Assembly (NCBI GenBank): GCA_014058105.1
Contig: JACGCM010000544.1
Location: 357,987-421,986, forward strand
Length of the DNA: 64,000 nucleotides
Source: Kingdonia uniflora
Taxonomy: Eukaryota > Streptophyta > Magnoliopsida > Ranunculales > Circaeasteraceae
Direction: 5' to 3'
A model generated the notes under the pieces. The model was not told the origin of the DNA. It was given only the letters and a program-made list of their open reading frames with translations, and did no database searches. Within the stretch, counting starts at the first letter, position 1. The number at the start of each line of letters is the position of its first letter. A program made the position numbers and the translations under genes. This document shows, in pieces, positions 31,275-42,779 of this stretch.

Positions 31275-31508
31275 TGTTACTTAGTGGAGATTTTCAGCCA
31301 GAGATATCAGCTTCTCTGGGTGTCTTATAATAAGGAAACTGAAAACAGGTCACAAAATCTGAAACATATTTGCCACATAAATGAAAATCTACACCTTAAC
31401 AGTAAATTAAAACTTACATTTTAATATCTAGATTTCATAGAGATATTAGTTTGACATCTCACTGTTTTTATTGCAAAAAAGATTGTAGAATTTAGTACCA
31501 AAAGATTT

Positions 31509-32038
31509 TAGAGCTATCAGTACATCTGTACAACAAGTGAGATTTATGCAAGATTTGATTTGTGGTGTCTTTTACATACATGTGATAATCTTTACCGAAA
31601 AGAGAAACATAAAGGCCAAATGCTAATAGTCAAATTAAGTTGGAAAATTTTGCATTTAACATTTATTTCAACAATTATTGATATTTAGAGCTATCAGTAC
31701 ATCTGTACAAGAAGTGGGATTTATGCAAGATTTGATTTGTGGTGTCTTTTACATACATGTGATAATCTTTACCGAAAAGAGAATCATAAATGCCAAATGC
31801 TAATAGTCAAATTAAGTTGGAAAATTTTGCATTTAACATTTCTTTCAACAATTATTGATATTTAGAGCTATCAGTACATCTGTACAAGAACTGGCATTTA
31901 TGCAAGATTTGATTTGTCGTGTCTTTTACATACATGTGATAATCTTTACCGAAAAGAGAAACATAAATACCAAATGCTAATAGTCAAACTAAGTTGAAAA
32001 TTTTGCATTTAACATTTCTTTCAACAAATATTTCTTAT
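31509..32038. repeat. 177-bp tandem triplication
   Basis: Three near-identical units begin TAGAGCTATCAGTACATCTG at 31509, 31686 and 31863, exactly 177 bases apart, with few differences between copies. No coding content. Confidence 0.95.
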
Positions 32039-32049
32039 TTTTTAGGGTT

Positions 32050-32937
32050 TTTTAGACTTTAGACCCCATATACTTGTCCATCTTTGGCATTATCCTACAG
32101 TTGTGGCATTTATTAGACTTTAGACCCCAATATTCAATTTCAGGCAAAAATAGAGTCGGTTAACTAGGTCAGTCCGGAGTTGACCAAAGCAAAAAATTTA
32201 ATGTCAAAAGTGCCTATACACATGTCTGTCACATGATAACCAAACCCAATTGATTTACAATTCCTAAACACCCAAAAAGAAATTATATCCTGTCAAACCT
32301 AATTGATTTTTAGTCTGCTAAAATCCCTAACTGATCTTGGTATGCGAAGATGCGTTTTAGGCAATCTATAGCACTTTTCTTGCCCTAATGAGATCGCCTC
32401 GAGAGTGACACGTCATAGAAATAGCTAGGAGAGTTTACCCAATTGATAATCTTCCCTTCCAAATGAAGAAATTTTAGACAAAAATGTATGCAATTCTCTC
32501 AAACTCATATATATTCTATGCTTATTTTGCACAAAACTCACTGAGTACCATTTGTTGTGAGAGAGGATTACTGAGTACAATTTGATTACTGAATACCATT
32601 TATTGTAATTTTTATGTAATTGGGGTTGTGGGTTATAGACCAATCGTTCTAATATTTGTGAAATTTGAGGCAACTAATTGTAGTTTATCTGTTTGTTTGT
32701 GGGTTATCTAATTGTAGTTTAACTAATTGGGGGTTGTGGGTTTATCTACTTGTTTTGGGGTTGTGGATTTTAGTGCAATTGTTCTTATCTTTGTGATTTA
32801 GGTTTGTGGGTTTATTTATCTCATTATTTAACCACGATCCCAATTTATTTTCAGATTTCAAAATTTTCTTTTTTGTGTATTTATTGTCATCGATAAGTAG
32901 TGATTAACTGCTATTTTTGTGTGTTATTTTTCATTGA
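32050..32937. other. Possible left end of a second MULE, otherwise featureless
   Basis: TTAGACCCC followed by CAGGCAAAAATAGAGTC and AGTTGACC (about 32100-32190) echoes the landmark order of the 23305 MULE terminus, but similarity is weak. The remainder to 32937 is AT-rich with no recognisable frame. Confidence 0.3.
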
Positions 32938-33432
32938 TGTGGCAAGTATGGGAATTATGGGCACAACAAGAAGACATGTAAGGGTCCCCTGGTTAAGGTT
33001 GTTCTAACAAGAAGAAACTTACTAGGGTAGATACTTAAAGAAGTCAAAAAGATATTAGAGAAAAATTTAGATTTTCTACTTCATAAACAACTCAAACTAT
33101 GGGGAGGGCAAGGACATCTCAACAAAGTGTAGAAACTCCAATTATTAGACAAAATACCAAAATCAATGCTAAAAGGACTTCAAATCAGTTTATTGAAAGG
33201 GCAAGACAACAAAATGCAAATACCAGAATCAATTTTAATCAGACAAATGCAAGGGGAACTCAAAGTGAACAAAGTACAGATCCAATAAGGGGTACTAATC
33301 AGACTAGTGGAATAGTAAGAGGCAAAACAACAGTAGTGGATTGCTGCCCGGTTTGAATGTAGTAAAGCAAGCACATCACAGAATGCCAAGGCCCCACAAT
33401 CCAGTTAGACTAATCCCTATATGAGGACTTAC
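32938..33432 (+). pseudogene. Second MULE transposase C-terminal remnant
   Basis: The plus-strand frame CGKYGNYGHNKKTCKGP matches the zinc knuckle of the MULE transposase at about 27160, but its second Cys is replaced by Tyr. After a stop, a frame at 33099-33356 is rich in Gln, Asn, Thr and Arg, like a transposase tail. The remnant is cut by a hAT-like insertion at 33441 and by the LTR element at 34494. Confidence 0.6.
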
Positions 33433-33440
33433 AATGTACC

Positions 33441-33950
33441 CAGGGGCGAATTTATAGGCTTAGAAGGGGGGGCTATTGCCCCCCCCCCCCCCCCCCCCCC
33501 CCCTTATTTTTGTCAAAAAAGCACACTATACATAACATCCTAAAGCCCGGCTCACAGCCCTCCCTATCCCTTCTGGCTCTTGCCTTTTTTTTTCTAACAA
33601 AAGATACCCTTTATCTATATATGAGGTACCTCTCTCTCTTGTAAATCATGGTTGCAATTACAATCTCTCTCTCTGGTTTTGTTTGATTAACTCCTAGCTC
33701 AAAATCAATACTCAATTGTTATAGGATCATATAATCATTTTCTAGGGTTTTCATCAACAAAGGATGAAATCATGAAATGACGAACTTAATCTCAAAATTC
33801 TCACTTGTATGTATTAGTGTAAGTTACTTAAATACCCTTGAACACCCCCAATTTTTTTTTAGGGGCGGAGCCCCCGAACCCTCGGTATAACCCAAAACAT
33901 TTTCTTTACTATACAACCCCCTCTACTTTAAAACGATAGGTTTGCCCCTG
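33441..33950. mobile_element. Non-autonomous hAT element, 510 bp, with C25 tract
   Basis: The left end CAGGGGCGAATTTATAG and the right end, reverse-complemented as CAGGGGCAAACCTATCG, form hAT-type inverted repeats. The flanking 8-mers AATGTACC and AATGCACC match at 7 of 8 positions. A run of 25 C residues lies at 33479-33503. No coding sequence. Confidence 0.85.
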
Positions 33951-34493
33951 AATGCACCTAGGCCAAAATGAGAGGTTTAAGTTTGTATTTTTTCAAGAGA
34001 TGTCTTACTTTGAATTGACAAAACACTTTTTATGCTTGCTTTTTTGGAGATATGACTGGGTTTTTTTTTGTGGCGAATGCAATTCCCTTTTTTTTAAAGG
34101 TATGTTTTTATAGTTCATCCATGGATAACCCATCCATTTTTGTTCATCCATTTTCTGTATAGCTTTATGTACAAAAGACTGTAATTTTGTTAATCCATTT
34201 TCAGTCTTCAGACTATACCCATTAACTGCATAAATTTCATGTATATATTTATTGTAAAACAGTCTATCCAGTGGGAATAACACATTGTATCATTTCCTGT
34301 CATAACAGTGTAACATTTTCTGTAAATAGTTTTATCATAACAATGTCCATTTTCTATTTTACCACAATGTATATACATTCAAAACAGGTATAAGCAAAGT
34401 GTATAACAATGCCATAAACAAGGGTAACAATGTATAACCAAAGTGTATAACATTTCCATAAACATCCATCGTATTAATACTCAGAGTTACAAC
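33951..34493. other. Second-MULE interior between hAT and LTR insertions
   Basis: AT-rich DNA with repeated GTATAACA/ACAATGT motifs (34300-34480). It resembles in style the non-coding part of the first MULE after its transposase. No supported gene. Confidence 0.3.
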
Positions 34494-35041
34494 TGTAATA
34501 GGCTAATTTCGTGATCCGAACTTAGTCTTTACACCAGATGTAATCAGAATGCTAATAATAACTAACACAAAAGTTTAGCGTGGAAAACCTTTGAATAAGT
34601 TAAAAACCAAGAACTCTCTAGAGGATTTTAGAAAGAGAAAAATGTTATTCAGAATGCTAGCTATTACATGGATGTTCTGTAGAGACTTTCTTGATATGAT
34701 CAGTCTCCCTCTTCTCTGTAGTTTTATGGTTCTATTTATAGGTTTTATAATATAACCATTTGACGACCATTATCATTTTTAATGATGGACGTTGCAATAT
34801 ATGCTTGATATTCTTTGACTAGATTGTGTAACGTTCTGATCTTTGTTGCTTCGTATCGGCTTCATTGATGACTGTAGGTTTGCTTAAATCGAACTGTTGA
34901 TGTAAAGGTCGAAAGTGATGACTAGAACTTAGGGGTACTGAATATGTCTTTAGTAGTACTTCATGTATGTTGATGAAGTCGAGTTGTCCTATGTTGGCCA
35001 AAGATGAAGCATTAGTTCGAGATGCGGAATAAGCCACTACA
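34494..35041 (-). repeat. 3' LTR of the 34.5-49.9 kb element
   Basis: 548 bp, TGTAATAG to CCACTACA, matching 49384-49930 along its length. On its inner side the minus strand reads GAGATGGGGCGGT, a plausible polypurine tract. Confidence 0.95.
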
Positions 35042-35268
35042 ACCGCCCCATCTCAGCCAACAGGACGAGAAACATTGTGGACGAGTGGCGCTGGTTGATA
35101 AGTATCATCAATGCTACAGTTAATATTTGGGAATCATTTCTAGCGCATATTCATGAATATCTGTTTATGTCTTTTGTGTCTAGAACTAATGGTTCTAGTC
35201 AATGTTATTGCATGAGAAATCTTCCTGACGTTGGGAATTAGAAGAGTCGGCTTAAATGATGATCATAG

Positions 35269-35275
35269 TATAAAG
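35269..35275 (+). promoter_or_regulatory. TATA-like box for an antisense transcript
   Basis: TATAAAG on the plus strand, about 100 bases before the ATG (35374) of the antisense frame and just inside the 3' LTR. Position and sequence suggest a core promoter. This is inference only. Confidence 0.35.
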
Positions 35276-35373
35276 AGCACTCTGAGTTGTGTGTGACTAA
35301 CCAAGTCTTCGTCTCTGAATTACTTCTCATGTATTCTTGTTTTTGTACTTGAAATCTTATAACTGTTGAGAGT

Positions 35374-38006
35374 ATGGTAACTACAAGGAACCAATCTCGG
35401 GAGTCTAGGATTCAAAGAAAGATGGAAGAACTGCACATCAGGAATTTGGGATACCAACCTTTGTATATACCGACACCAATTCCTGTGTCTCTTACCTATC
35501 ACCATATATTATATGAAAAGGTGATGGAGGCGGGGGATGACTATTATCAGATGGTGCGTTTCCATTATCTGTTGACATCTGAGGCGGAGTGCCAAAATGG
35601 GCTTCGGTTGCTGACGGAGGAGGCTGTTACAATTGAAGATGAAGTGGTAGGCGTTCATCCGAGGGAGTCTCGCCGGCATCCTGTTAGTAAGTGGGTCCTT
35701 GCTAAGAAATATGATCTTTTGTCTGTCTCTAGCATGCGGGGAGGTGGGGGTTATGGTGGAAGAGATGGTGATGATGGAGGCTTTTCTTCCAGGGACCATA
35801 GATATTGGCCCTGAAGAAGATTCTTCTACCGGTACCATATCTCTTATGTGATTTCCCAGTTCTACTATTTCTAGCTCCTTACAGGCATGGGATCAGATTT
35901 TGGCATCTTCTTCCTCGTTGACTGCTAAGAGGCATTTCGAACTGTTACTTGATGTAATTTGGAAAGAAATCTGTATATTGTATGGAATGATAGTTTATCT
36001 GTAAGAAAAATTTTGAACTAATGAAATGTCATCGTTTTATTATCTTGATGTTGTGTGTCAAACTTTGTAACTTCTATGTGCAGTTTTGGGTTGCAAAGTA
36101 GAAGTCTATAATGATGCAAGTGCGGGGAATAGTAGTTTATCATGGGGTATTTGCTGGACAAATTGAACTATAAGGATTTTAGTGAGGTTTTAAAAATTAG
36201 GGGAGCTCGAAAATATGATGATAGGAAGTAGATAATTTATGTGAAATGACTGGATGGTTGTAAAGGTATATGGTTTTCTACGATCTATGTATTTAAACTG
36301 GCTAAAAAATGTCTTAAACTGTGGAAAGAATTTGATATTGGTCTGTAGGTGCTACCGCTGGACTTGCTTGATTTTGTATGTTGCCATCTTCATATATGTG
36401 CGTATAAAATCTGATAAGATATTTCATAATATGGAAAGTATGACCTGTCATAATCTTTGGGATTGGTTGTTGGTATTCTTCTGTCCTAAAAATTTTCTTG
36501 TAAAATATATCTTTCAGCAACCTCTGTTGGGCGATATAGATTTTCATAGATCTTTATGGTGACTATATAAAGTAGTGATCCTTGGCTACTATGTCTTGTA
36601 TCTTATGTTGGGATAATTTACTTTGGAGGTAGTGCGAGTAACCATAGTGAGGACGTGCTCTCAGCGTGCTTGTCATGCAGTAAACAATAGGTTCTATATC
36701 AAGGTTGCTAAACTTCGTGAGTAATATTTTCATTGACTGCCTTATGATGTTGTGTTACCGGAATGGCCATTAAATTTGATCGGCCTAGATAATGAAGGCT
36801 GGCGTGCAAACTATGATCGCTTTTTCTAGTGCGATGTATTTTGTAGGTCTCTACTGGATGCCACGGTATGAAAAATGACTGTTCGACAGCTCGCATGTGG
36901 CAAAATTGTTGAAGAGGATGCAAAGGCAACAAGAGGAGAGATAATTCCATGTGGGGCGGTGAACCATCCAGCCTGCTTTAAATGTAACTACAGAAGTCTG
37001 TAAGATCGAACTGCGGAAGTTCACAATAAATAAGTAATCTGTTTGTGTTATCTATTATATGTAGAACGAGGCATGGTTGATGCGTCGATCTGAAATGAAT
37101 AAGAATAAAATATTTTGTTTTATTATTTGTGTGCAAATATTGTGGATGGCAGCTATATGATTTTAATAACTATATAGATATCTTTGAATTTTGAATATTG
37201 AATTATTTTAGGAATATCGTACGATCTTGGTATAGTATAAAAGTAAGGTGATTGGTCATTTGTATTATGTTAGGAAAGGGGGGCATAATTTTTTAATGGC
37301 ATACAATAGAGACAGATGTGATAATAGTAGACGTTATCATAAAAGTCATGATGATGCTGTTAACTGAAAATACGTGCCTGTAGAGACAGTAAGGGTGACT
37401 GACACGTGTCTGAAGGAGCCATCAATTCGTAAACCGAGGGAGAGTAGCTGTTAAGGAGGCAAAAGTTTATTCTTAAAAATATGGGATATTGTGATCGGTT
37501 GCTAATATGATGATAAAAAGATGGAAGAGGCCCGCAATCAGCAGAACGAAAACGTAAACAGGACTTGGGGTAAAGTATATATGCCAGAGCATACCATTCA
37601 ATCGACGGAGTTAAATATTTTAGAATATCAATCAGAGAACACGAAATTGCGTGACATGAATACTATGTTGGATGCAGATCTTTTTAAGGCTGAAATAAGT
37701 CTTGACGAATGTAAGGCTAATAGAAATTATCGTGAGGCTGAAGTTGGGGGGTCAATGTCTATGGTTTGTCATATGGACGAATTCATGACAGTATTAAAAG
37801 CTCAGAATGCTGTGATGTTGAATGAAAAACAAATAGTAGATGAACGCTGCCAAAGTTTGGAAGCTATACTGAAGGAAGCTCAAGGTAAACTTGGTGAGCT
37901 TATTCTTCCTAAAAAGGTGAAAAGTGAGGCAGGTGATGTATACAAGAGAGATATGCCAGCAGTTATTTCGTTCTTTGTATCAGAGTTCAATAGACTGGAA
38001 GCATAA
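35374..38006 (+). pseudogene. Antisense open frame (aORF) of the first Tat-like element
   Basis: It runs opposite to gag-pol. A 146-codon frame at 35374-35814 starts MVTTRNQSRESR and has a Gly-rich end. 35815-37520 is decayed with short frames only. A second open block at 37521-38006 (161 codons) is Glu/Lys/Leu-rich with heptad-like spacing, probably a coiled coil. Placement matches the antisense gene known from some Tat elements such as maize Grande and Retand. I recognise no enzyme motif. The corresponding region of the second element (53047-55350) also ends in a coiled-coil-like block, although the sequences differ strongly. Confidence 0.5.
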
Positions 38007-38201
38007 AGTAGAACTGTTTATGATAGTTTAGTTACCAAAGGTGTGCAGTGCAAAATGAGGTTGGTACGATCGGAGTACCTAGATCGCATGGTGTCAAGAA
38101 TTGGATTTCTTAAAAAGAGTATGATTAGGGAAGGAAAATAAATTGTTATTGAGAGAATGCCAGAGTTTATGCAGGTGCGCCTGCATGGGGAGTGTTCACG
38201 T

Positions 38202-38905
38202 TATAGTCCAAAGATTCCTCTCCAGAACGATAATACGTAATTATTAGTTTTGGGCTTGACACATCTCACCGGAGGAGGACACCACTCGACTCTCTTCGGG
38301 TCTCTTCTCCCTCTTTCTCTTAGGCTATTAGAGTTTCTTTGATAGAGGAGGAGGTTCTTAAGAAAAGGTCCCCTCTTAGGTTACCTTCCCTATCTATTTA
38401 TAGGGAGGGTTTAACCTAAGAGTGCTCCTGCTCACGTGCCTTTAGGGTCGTTGAGCGAGTACCCGCCCGAGACGTGATCGCCACTAGCAGGGTGCTCGTA
38501 TGACAACCTGAACGGGCGATGCTAGCTGGAGTGCTCCTAATTTTGGTAGAGAGGCCGTTCAGTGACCTTCCACCTCGTGGCTAGCGGGAATGTGTTCTTA
38601 CAATGCTAGCTGGAGTACTCCTAATTTTGGTAAAGATACCGTCCAGCGACCTTCCATCTCGTAGCTAGCGGGAGCGTGCTCCTACCATGCTAGCTTGAGT
38701 GCTCCTAATTTTGGTAAATAGGCCATTCAGTGACCTTCCACCTAGTGGCTAGCGGGAGCGTGCTCCTACGAGGCCGTTGAGTGACCTTCCACCTTGTGGT
38801 TAGCGGGAGTGTGTTCCTACAACGATAGCTGGAGTGCTTCTAATTTTGGTAGAGATGCCATTCAGTAACCTTCCACCTCATGGCTAACGGGAGCGTGCTC
38901 CTACA
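38202..38905 (-). repeat. 3' LTR of the nested element
   Basis: 704 bp. From about 38520 it contains several tandem subrepeats of roughly 80-90 bases around GAGTGCTCCTAATTTTGGTA and GACCTTCCACCT. Its first two bases are TA instead of TG. Compared with the partner, 27 mismatches were counted by eye in the first 252 bases. Confidence 0.9.
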
Positions 38906-39669
38906 ATCGCCCTCCTCAGTTCTTGCTCGTGACGAGGATGAGATGAGTCACCATAAAAGTCTACTGAGAAAAAAAAAATGAACGTGACTTAGTTCTGTCA
39001 ATTCATCGGCTAACAAACATGGGCCTCTTCGTGACCGGGCTCTTTTGTAACATGTGAGTGTGGGTCTCGTTGGGCGATCAAAACGTAAGCTAACGGGCTT
39101 ATTTTGCTTATAACATTTTAGGGCTACAATTGTTATTATTGTATTTAGGGCTTGAAACGCCTCACCAGAGTAGGGCACCATTCACTCTTTCTGGGTTGGC
39201 TCTTCATGCGTGAGCACATGCTCTTCTAGCTAGGCAGCTCATAGTTGTGTTCTTTGGGAACGAGCATAATATTTAATGTTTATATGGAGTACATGGCATC
39301 AACTAATGTTATTAACATTTAGATGGTCATTTTTTACGTCCTATCTTTGTATACAATATGTTGTTCAATGAAAAATGCCTTATACTTGTATTTCATTTTT
39401 ACATAGAAAATTACTTAAATAAAATAGGCAATCTCCACTTACGCATCCTTATGGGGTATGTTCTTATGGGACTACTCTTCGTAACAGATCACATCTTTTT
39501 CATACAATCATCGACTTGGCACGGCCCGCCCTAGCGATATCCAACACGCTGTGGGCCGACAAAAGTGGACAATTCGTCCCTGCCCAAAGAAATGCAACAC
39601 TTCGATTCAACTTTTTTACGTCAAATCATTTTCAAACTAACAAATTTTTAGTAGTCCTCTTTAGACATT

Positions 39670-40400
39670 GTAACGACCATAGGAGAAAGTACTTGGGAAC
39701 TTTTCAGAGCTTCCCAAAATTTTAAGAGTCCTCGTAGGACTAAGTAGTCGTAGTCGCCCTAGCGACCGTAACAGTATACTTAGACGCGAAGTCCCCAACA
39801 AAATTTTTAAGTAGTCTTCGTAGGACTAAGTAGTCGTGGTCGTCTAGTCATATGGGATCATTTTTTACTATATCAAGGATGCCCCCAGTCATATGAGTGT
39901 TTTTAATTCAAAAAATGACTCTCTTCTTTGCGGGGACATCCTACTTCAAGAACACCCTCAGTCATGGGAGTACGTTTTTACTTCAAAAAATGACTTTTGT
40001 CTTTGCGAGGATGTCCTACTTCAAAGACGCCCCCAATTATGTGAGTACATTTTTACTTCAAAAAATGACTCTCGTCTTTGCAAGGACGTCCTACTTCAAG
40101 AACGCCCCCAATCATGTGAGTGTATTTTTACTTCAAAAAATGACTCGCGTCTTTGCGAGGATGTCCTACTTCAAGGAATCCCCCAGTCATGTGAGTACGT
40201 TTTTACTAAAAAAAATGACTCTCGTCTTTGCGAGGACGCCCTACTTCAAGGACGCCCCCAGTCATGTGAGTACATTTTTACTTTAAAAAATGACTTTCGT
40301 CTTTGCGAGGACGTCCTACTTCAAGAATGCCCCCAGTCATGTGAGTGCGTTTTTACTTAAAAAAAATGACTCTTGTCTTTGAGAGGATGTCATACTTCAA
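39670..40400. repeat. Minisatellite arrays shared with the 51.9-kb element
   Basis: 39670-39860 holds about two units around TAAGTAGTC-TCGTAGGACTAA and GACGCGAAGTCCCCAACAA. 39887-40400 holds about seven units of 74-75 bases around AAAAAATGACTCTCGTCTTT, GATGTCCTACTTCAAG and CCCCAGTCATGTGAGT. The same two families, in the same order, recur at 56533-57090 and 57100-57880. Open frames across the array are by-products of unit length near a multiple of three. Confidence 0.9.
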
Positions 40401-40429
40401 GGACGAGAGTAACAATGGTAGTTGAGAGT

Positions 40430-41425
40430 ACGAGACTCATATGAAAGTAAGGGGCACATCGTAAGAGCAAGGGCTCATATTAGTGCAAGGGGCTCGATTG
40501 AGAGAAATGGCTCATATGAGAGCAAGGGGCTCGATTGAGAGCACGGGGCTCATCGTAAAAGCAAGGGGATCATTTGAGCAAGGGCTCATATGAAAGTACG
40601 GGGCTCATCGTAAGAGCAAGGGCTCATATGAGTGCAAGGGGCACGATTGAGAGCAATGGCTCATATGAGAGTGCGGGGATCATATTTGAGTAAGAGCAAG
40701 GGGCTCGATTGAGAGCAGGGGTTTGTTATTTGGGCAAGGGCTCATATGAAAGCAAGGGGATCGATTGAGAGTAATAGCTCATATGAGAGTAAGCAGCTCG
40801 ATTGAGAGCAAGGGCTCATATGAGAGTACGGGGCTCATATTTGAGCAAGGGGATCGATTGAAAGCAAGGGCTCATATGAGAGCAAGGGGATCAACTGAGA
40901 GAAAGGGCTCATATGAGAGTAAGGGGCTCATCGTAAGAGCAAGGGCTCAAATGAGTATACGGGGATCATCGTAAGAGCAAGGGGCTCATTTGAGCAAGGG
41001 CTTATATGAGACCAAGGGCTCCTTATTTGAACAAAGGCCTATATAAGTGTAAGTGGCTCGATTGAGAGCAATGGCTCATATGAGAGTAAGGGGCTCATCG
41101 TAAGAGCAAGGGGCTCGATTGTGAGCAAGAGCTTATATGAGAGTAAGGGGCTCATCGTAAGAGCAAGGGCTCATATGAGTGCAAGGGGTTCATTTGAGCA
41201 AGGGCTCATATGAGAGAAATGACACATATGAGAGTAAGGGGCTCATCGTAAGTGTAAGGGCTCATATGAGTGTAAGGGGCTCGATTGAGAGCAAGGGCTC
41301 ATATGAGTGCATGGGACTCGATTGAGAGAAATGGCTCATATGAGAGCAAGGGGCTCAATTGAGAGCAAAGGCTCATATGAGAGTACGGGGCCCATCGTAA
41401 GAGCAAGGGCTCATATTTAAGCAAG
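40430..41425. repeat. Palindrome-rich minisatellite (CTCATATGAG array)
   Basis: About 1 kb of short variable units built from CTCATATGAG, GAGCAAGGG, CTCGATTGAGAG and CTCATCGTAAGAG. CTCATATGAG is a perfect 10-bp palindrome and occurs many times; unit length varies around 20-40 bases. It has no coding sense. No equivalent was found in the 51.9-kb element within the window. Confidence 0.9.
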
Positions 41426-41429
41426 GGTT

Positions 41430-41775
41430 CATTACCTTATTCTAGTGGTGGTCTTGGTGCAAAGGGAAACTCTCATCTCTGCCATAACCTGCTCCTAATG
41501 GTGGTCTTGGTGGAGAGGGTAGCTCTCATGTCTGTCATAACCTGCTCCTAGTGGTGGTCTTTTGGGAAAGGGCAGCTTCTATCTCCGTCATAACTTGCTC
41601 CTTGTGGTGGTCTTCGGTGAGAGGGCAACCCTCATCTCTGGCATAACCTGCTCTTGGTGGTGGACTTTTGGGTGAGGGTAGGTCCCATCTCTGCCATAAC
41701 CTGCTCCTAGTGGTGGTCTTCGGTGAGAGGGCAATCCTCATCTCTGCCATAACCTGCTCTTAGTTGTGGTCTCAG
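41430..41775. repeat. About 57-bp minisatellite, six units
   Basis: Units contain CCTAGTGGTGGTCTT, GAGAGGGCA and CTCATCTCTGCCATAACCTG. The minus strand gives a repeated SPKTTTRSRL-like peptide, an artefact of the repeat. Confidence 0.85.
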
Positions 41776-41832
41776 TGGAGACCATTGCTGCTTGTAGAGG
41801 TCGTTTAGTCATGAAATGCAGACGACGTCAAT

Positions 41833-42535
41833 TGTAGTCCCAAGATTCCTCTCCGGGATGACAATACATAATTATTAGTCTTGGGCTTGACACGTCTCAC
41901 CGGAGGATGACACTACTCAACTTTCTCCGGGTCTCTTCTCCCTCTTCCTCTTAGGCTATTGGGGTTTCTTTGATGGAGGAGGAGGTTCTCAAGAAATTGT
42001 CCCCTCTTAGGTTACCTTCCCTATCAATTTATAGGGAGGGTTTGACCTAAGAGTGCTCCTTCTCACATGCTTTTGGGGTCGTTGGCAGGTACCCGCCCAA
42101 GACGTGCTCGCCACTAGCAGTGAGCTCGTATGACGATCTGAACGGTCGATCCTAGTTGGAGTGCTCCTAATTTTGGTAGAGAGGCCGTTCAGTGACCTTC
42201 TACCTTGTGGCTAGTTGGAACGTGTTCTTACAACGCTAGCTGGAGTGCTCCTAATTTTGGCAGAGAGGCCGTTCAACGACCTTCCACCTCGTGGCTAGCG
42301 AGAGTATGCTCCTAACATGCTAGCTGGAGTGCTCCTAATTTTGGTAGAGAGGCCATTCATTGACCTTCTACCTCATGGCTAGCGGGAGCATATTCCTACG
42401 AGGTCGTTCAGTGGCCTTCCACCTCATGTCTAGCGGGAGTGTGTTTCTATAACGTTAGCTGGAGTGCTTCTAATTTTTGTAGAGATGCAATTCAGTGACC
42501 TTCCACCTCGTGGCTAGCGGGAGCATGCTCCAGCA
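41833..42535 (-). repeat. 5' LTR of the nested element
   Basis: 703 bp beginning TGTAGTCCCAAG, collinear with 38202-38905 including the internal subrepeats. Confidence 0.9.
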
Positions 42536-42779
42536 CATGTAATACTGTGAGTCCTTCTAGTTTACGTGATAGTTTAGGTGATAATTCGATTGAGTAACGA
42601 GGTGTAGTGATTGTTATAAGGGATTACTCGTACTATAAAAATAAAAATATAGTAGATAGAGTGTAGGAAGTTAGGACTATTGATAAAAAGAATGATCTGT
42701 ACTAACCTTGTGATGAACTAATTGTGATGTATGAGTTGGGTATCTGTTTTATAGAATGATTCCACATGCTATCGTACAG

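Larger units (their letters stand above)
38202..42535 (-). mobile_element. Nested non-autonomous LTR element, 4.3 kb, without gag-pol
   Basis: LTRs at 38202-38905 and 41833-42535 are flanked by CACGT and CATGT (4 of 5 positions match). On the minus strand the 5' LTR is followed by TTGACGTCGTCTGCATTT, which resembles a mutated GGCGCCGTCTGTGG-type primer-binding site. The 3' LTR is preceded by ACTGAGGAGGGCGAT, a polypurine-like tract. The interior has only tandem arrays and no retroviral-type domain. LTR sequence and two of the arrays are shared with the element starting at 51943. It is a LARD-like derivative of that family that depends on enzymes from elsewhere. Confidence 0.85.

Noticed and set aside
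34494..35041. Treating this repeat as a solo LTR
   Set aside because: A matching LTR at 49384-49930, the shared ACAAC duplication and minus-strand gag-pol between them show one complete element.
39893..40360. 155-codon repetitive open frame
   Set aside because: It is produced by a 74-75-bp tandem array with unit length near a multiple of three; a second frame over the same array is also open.
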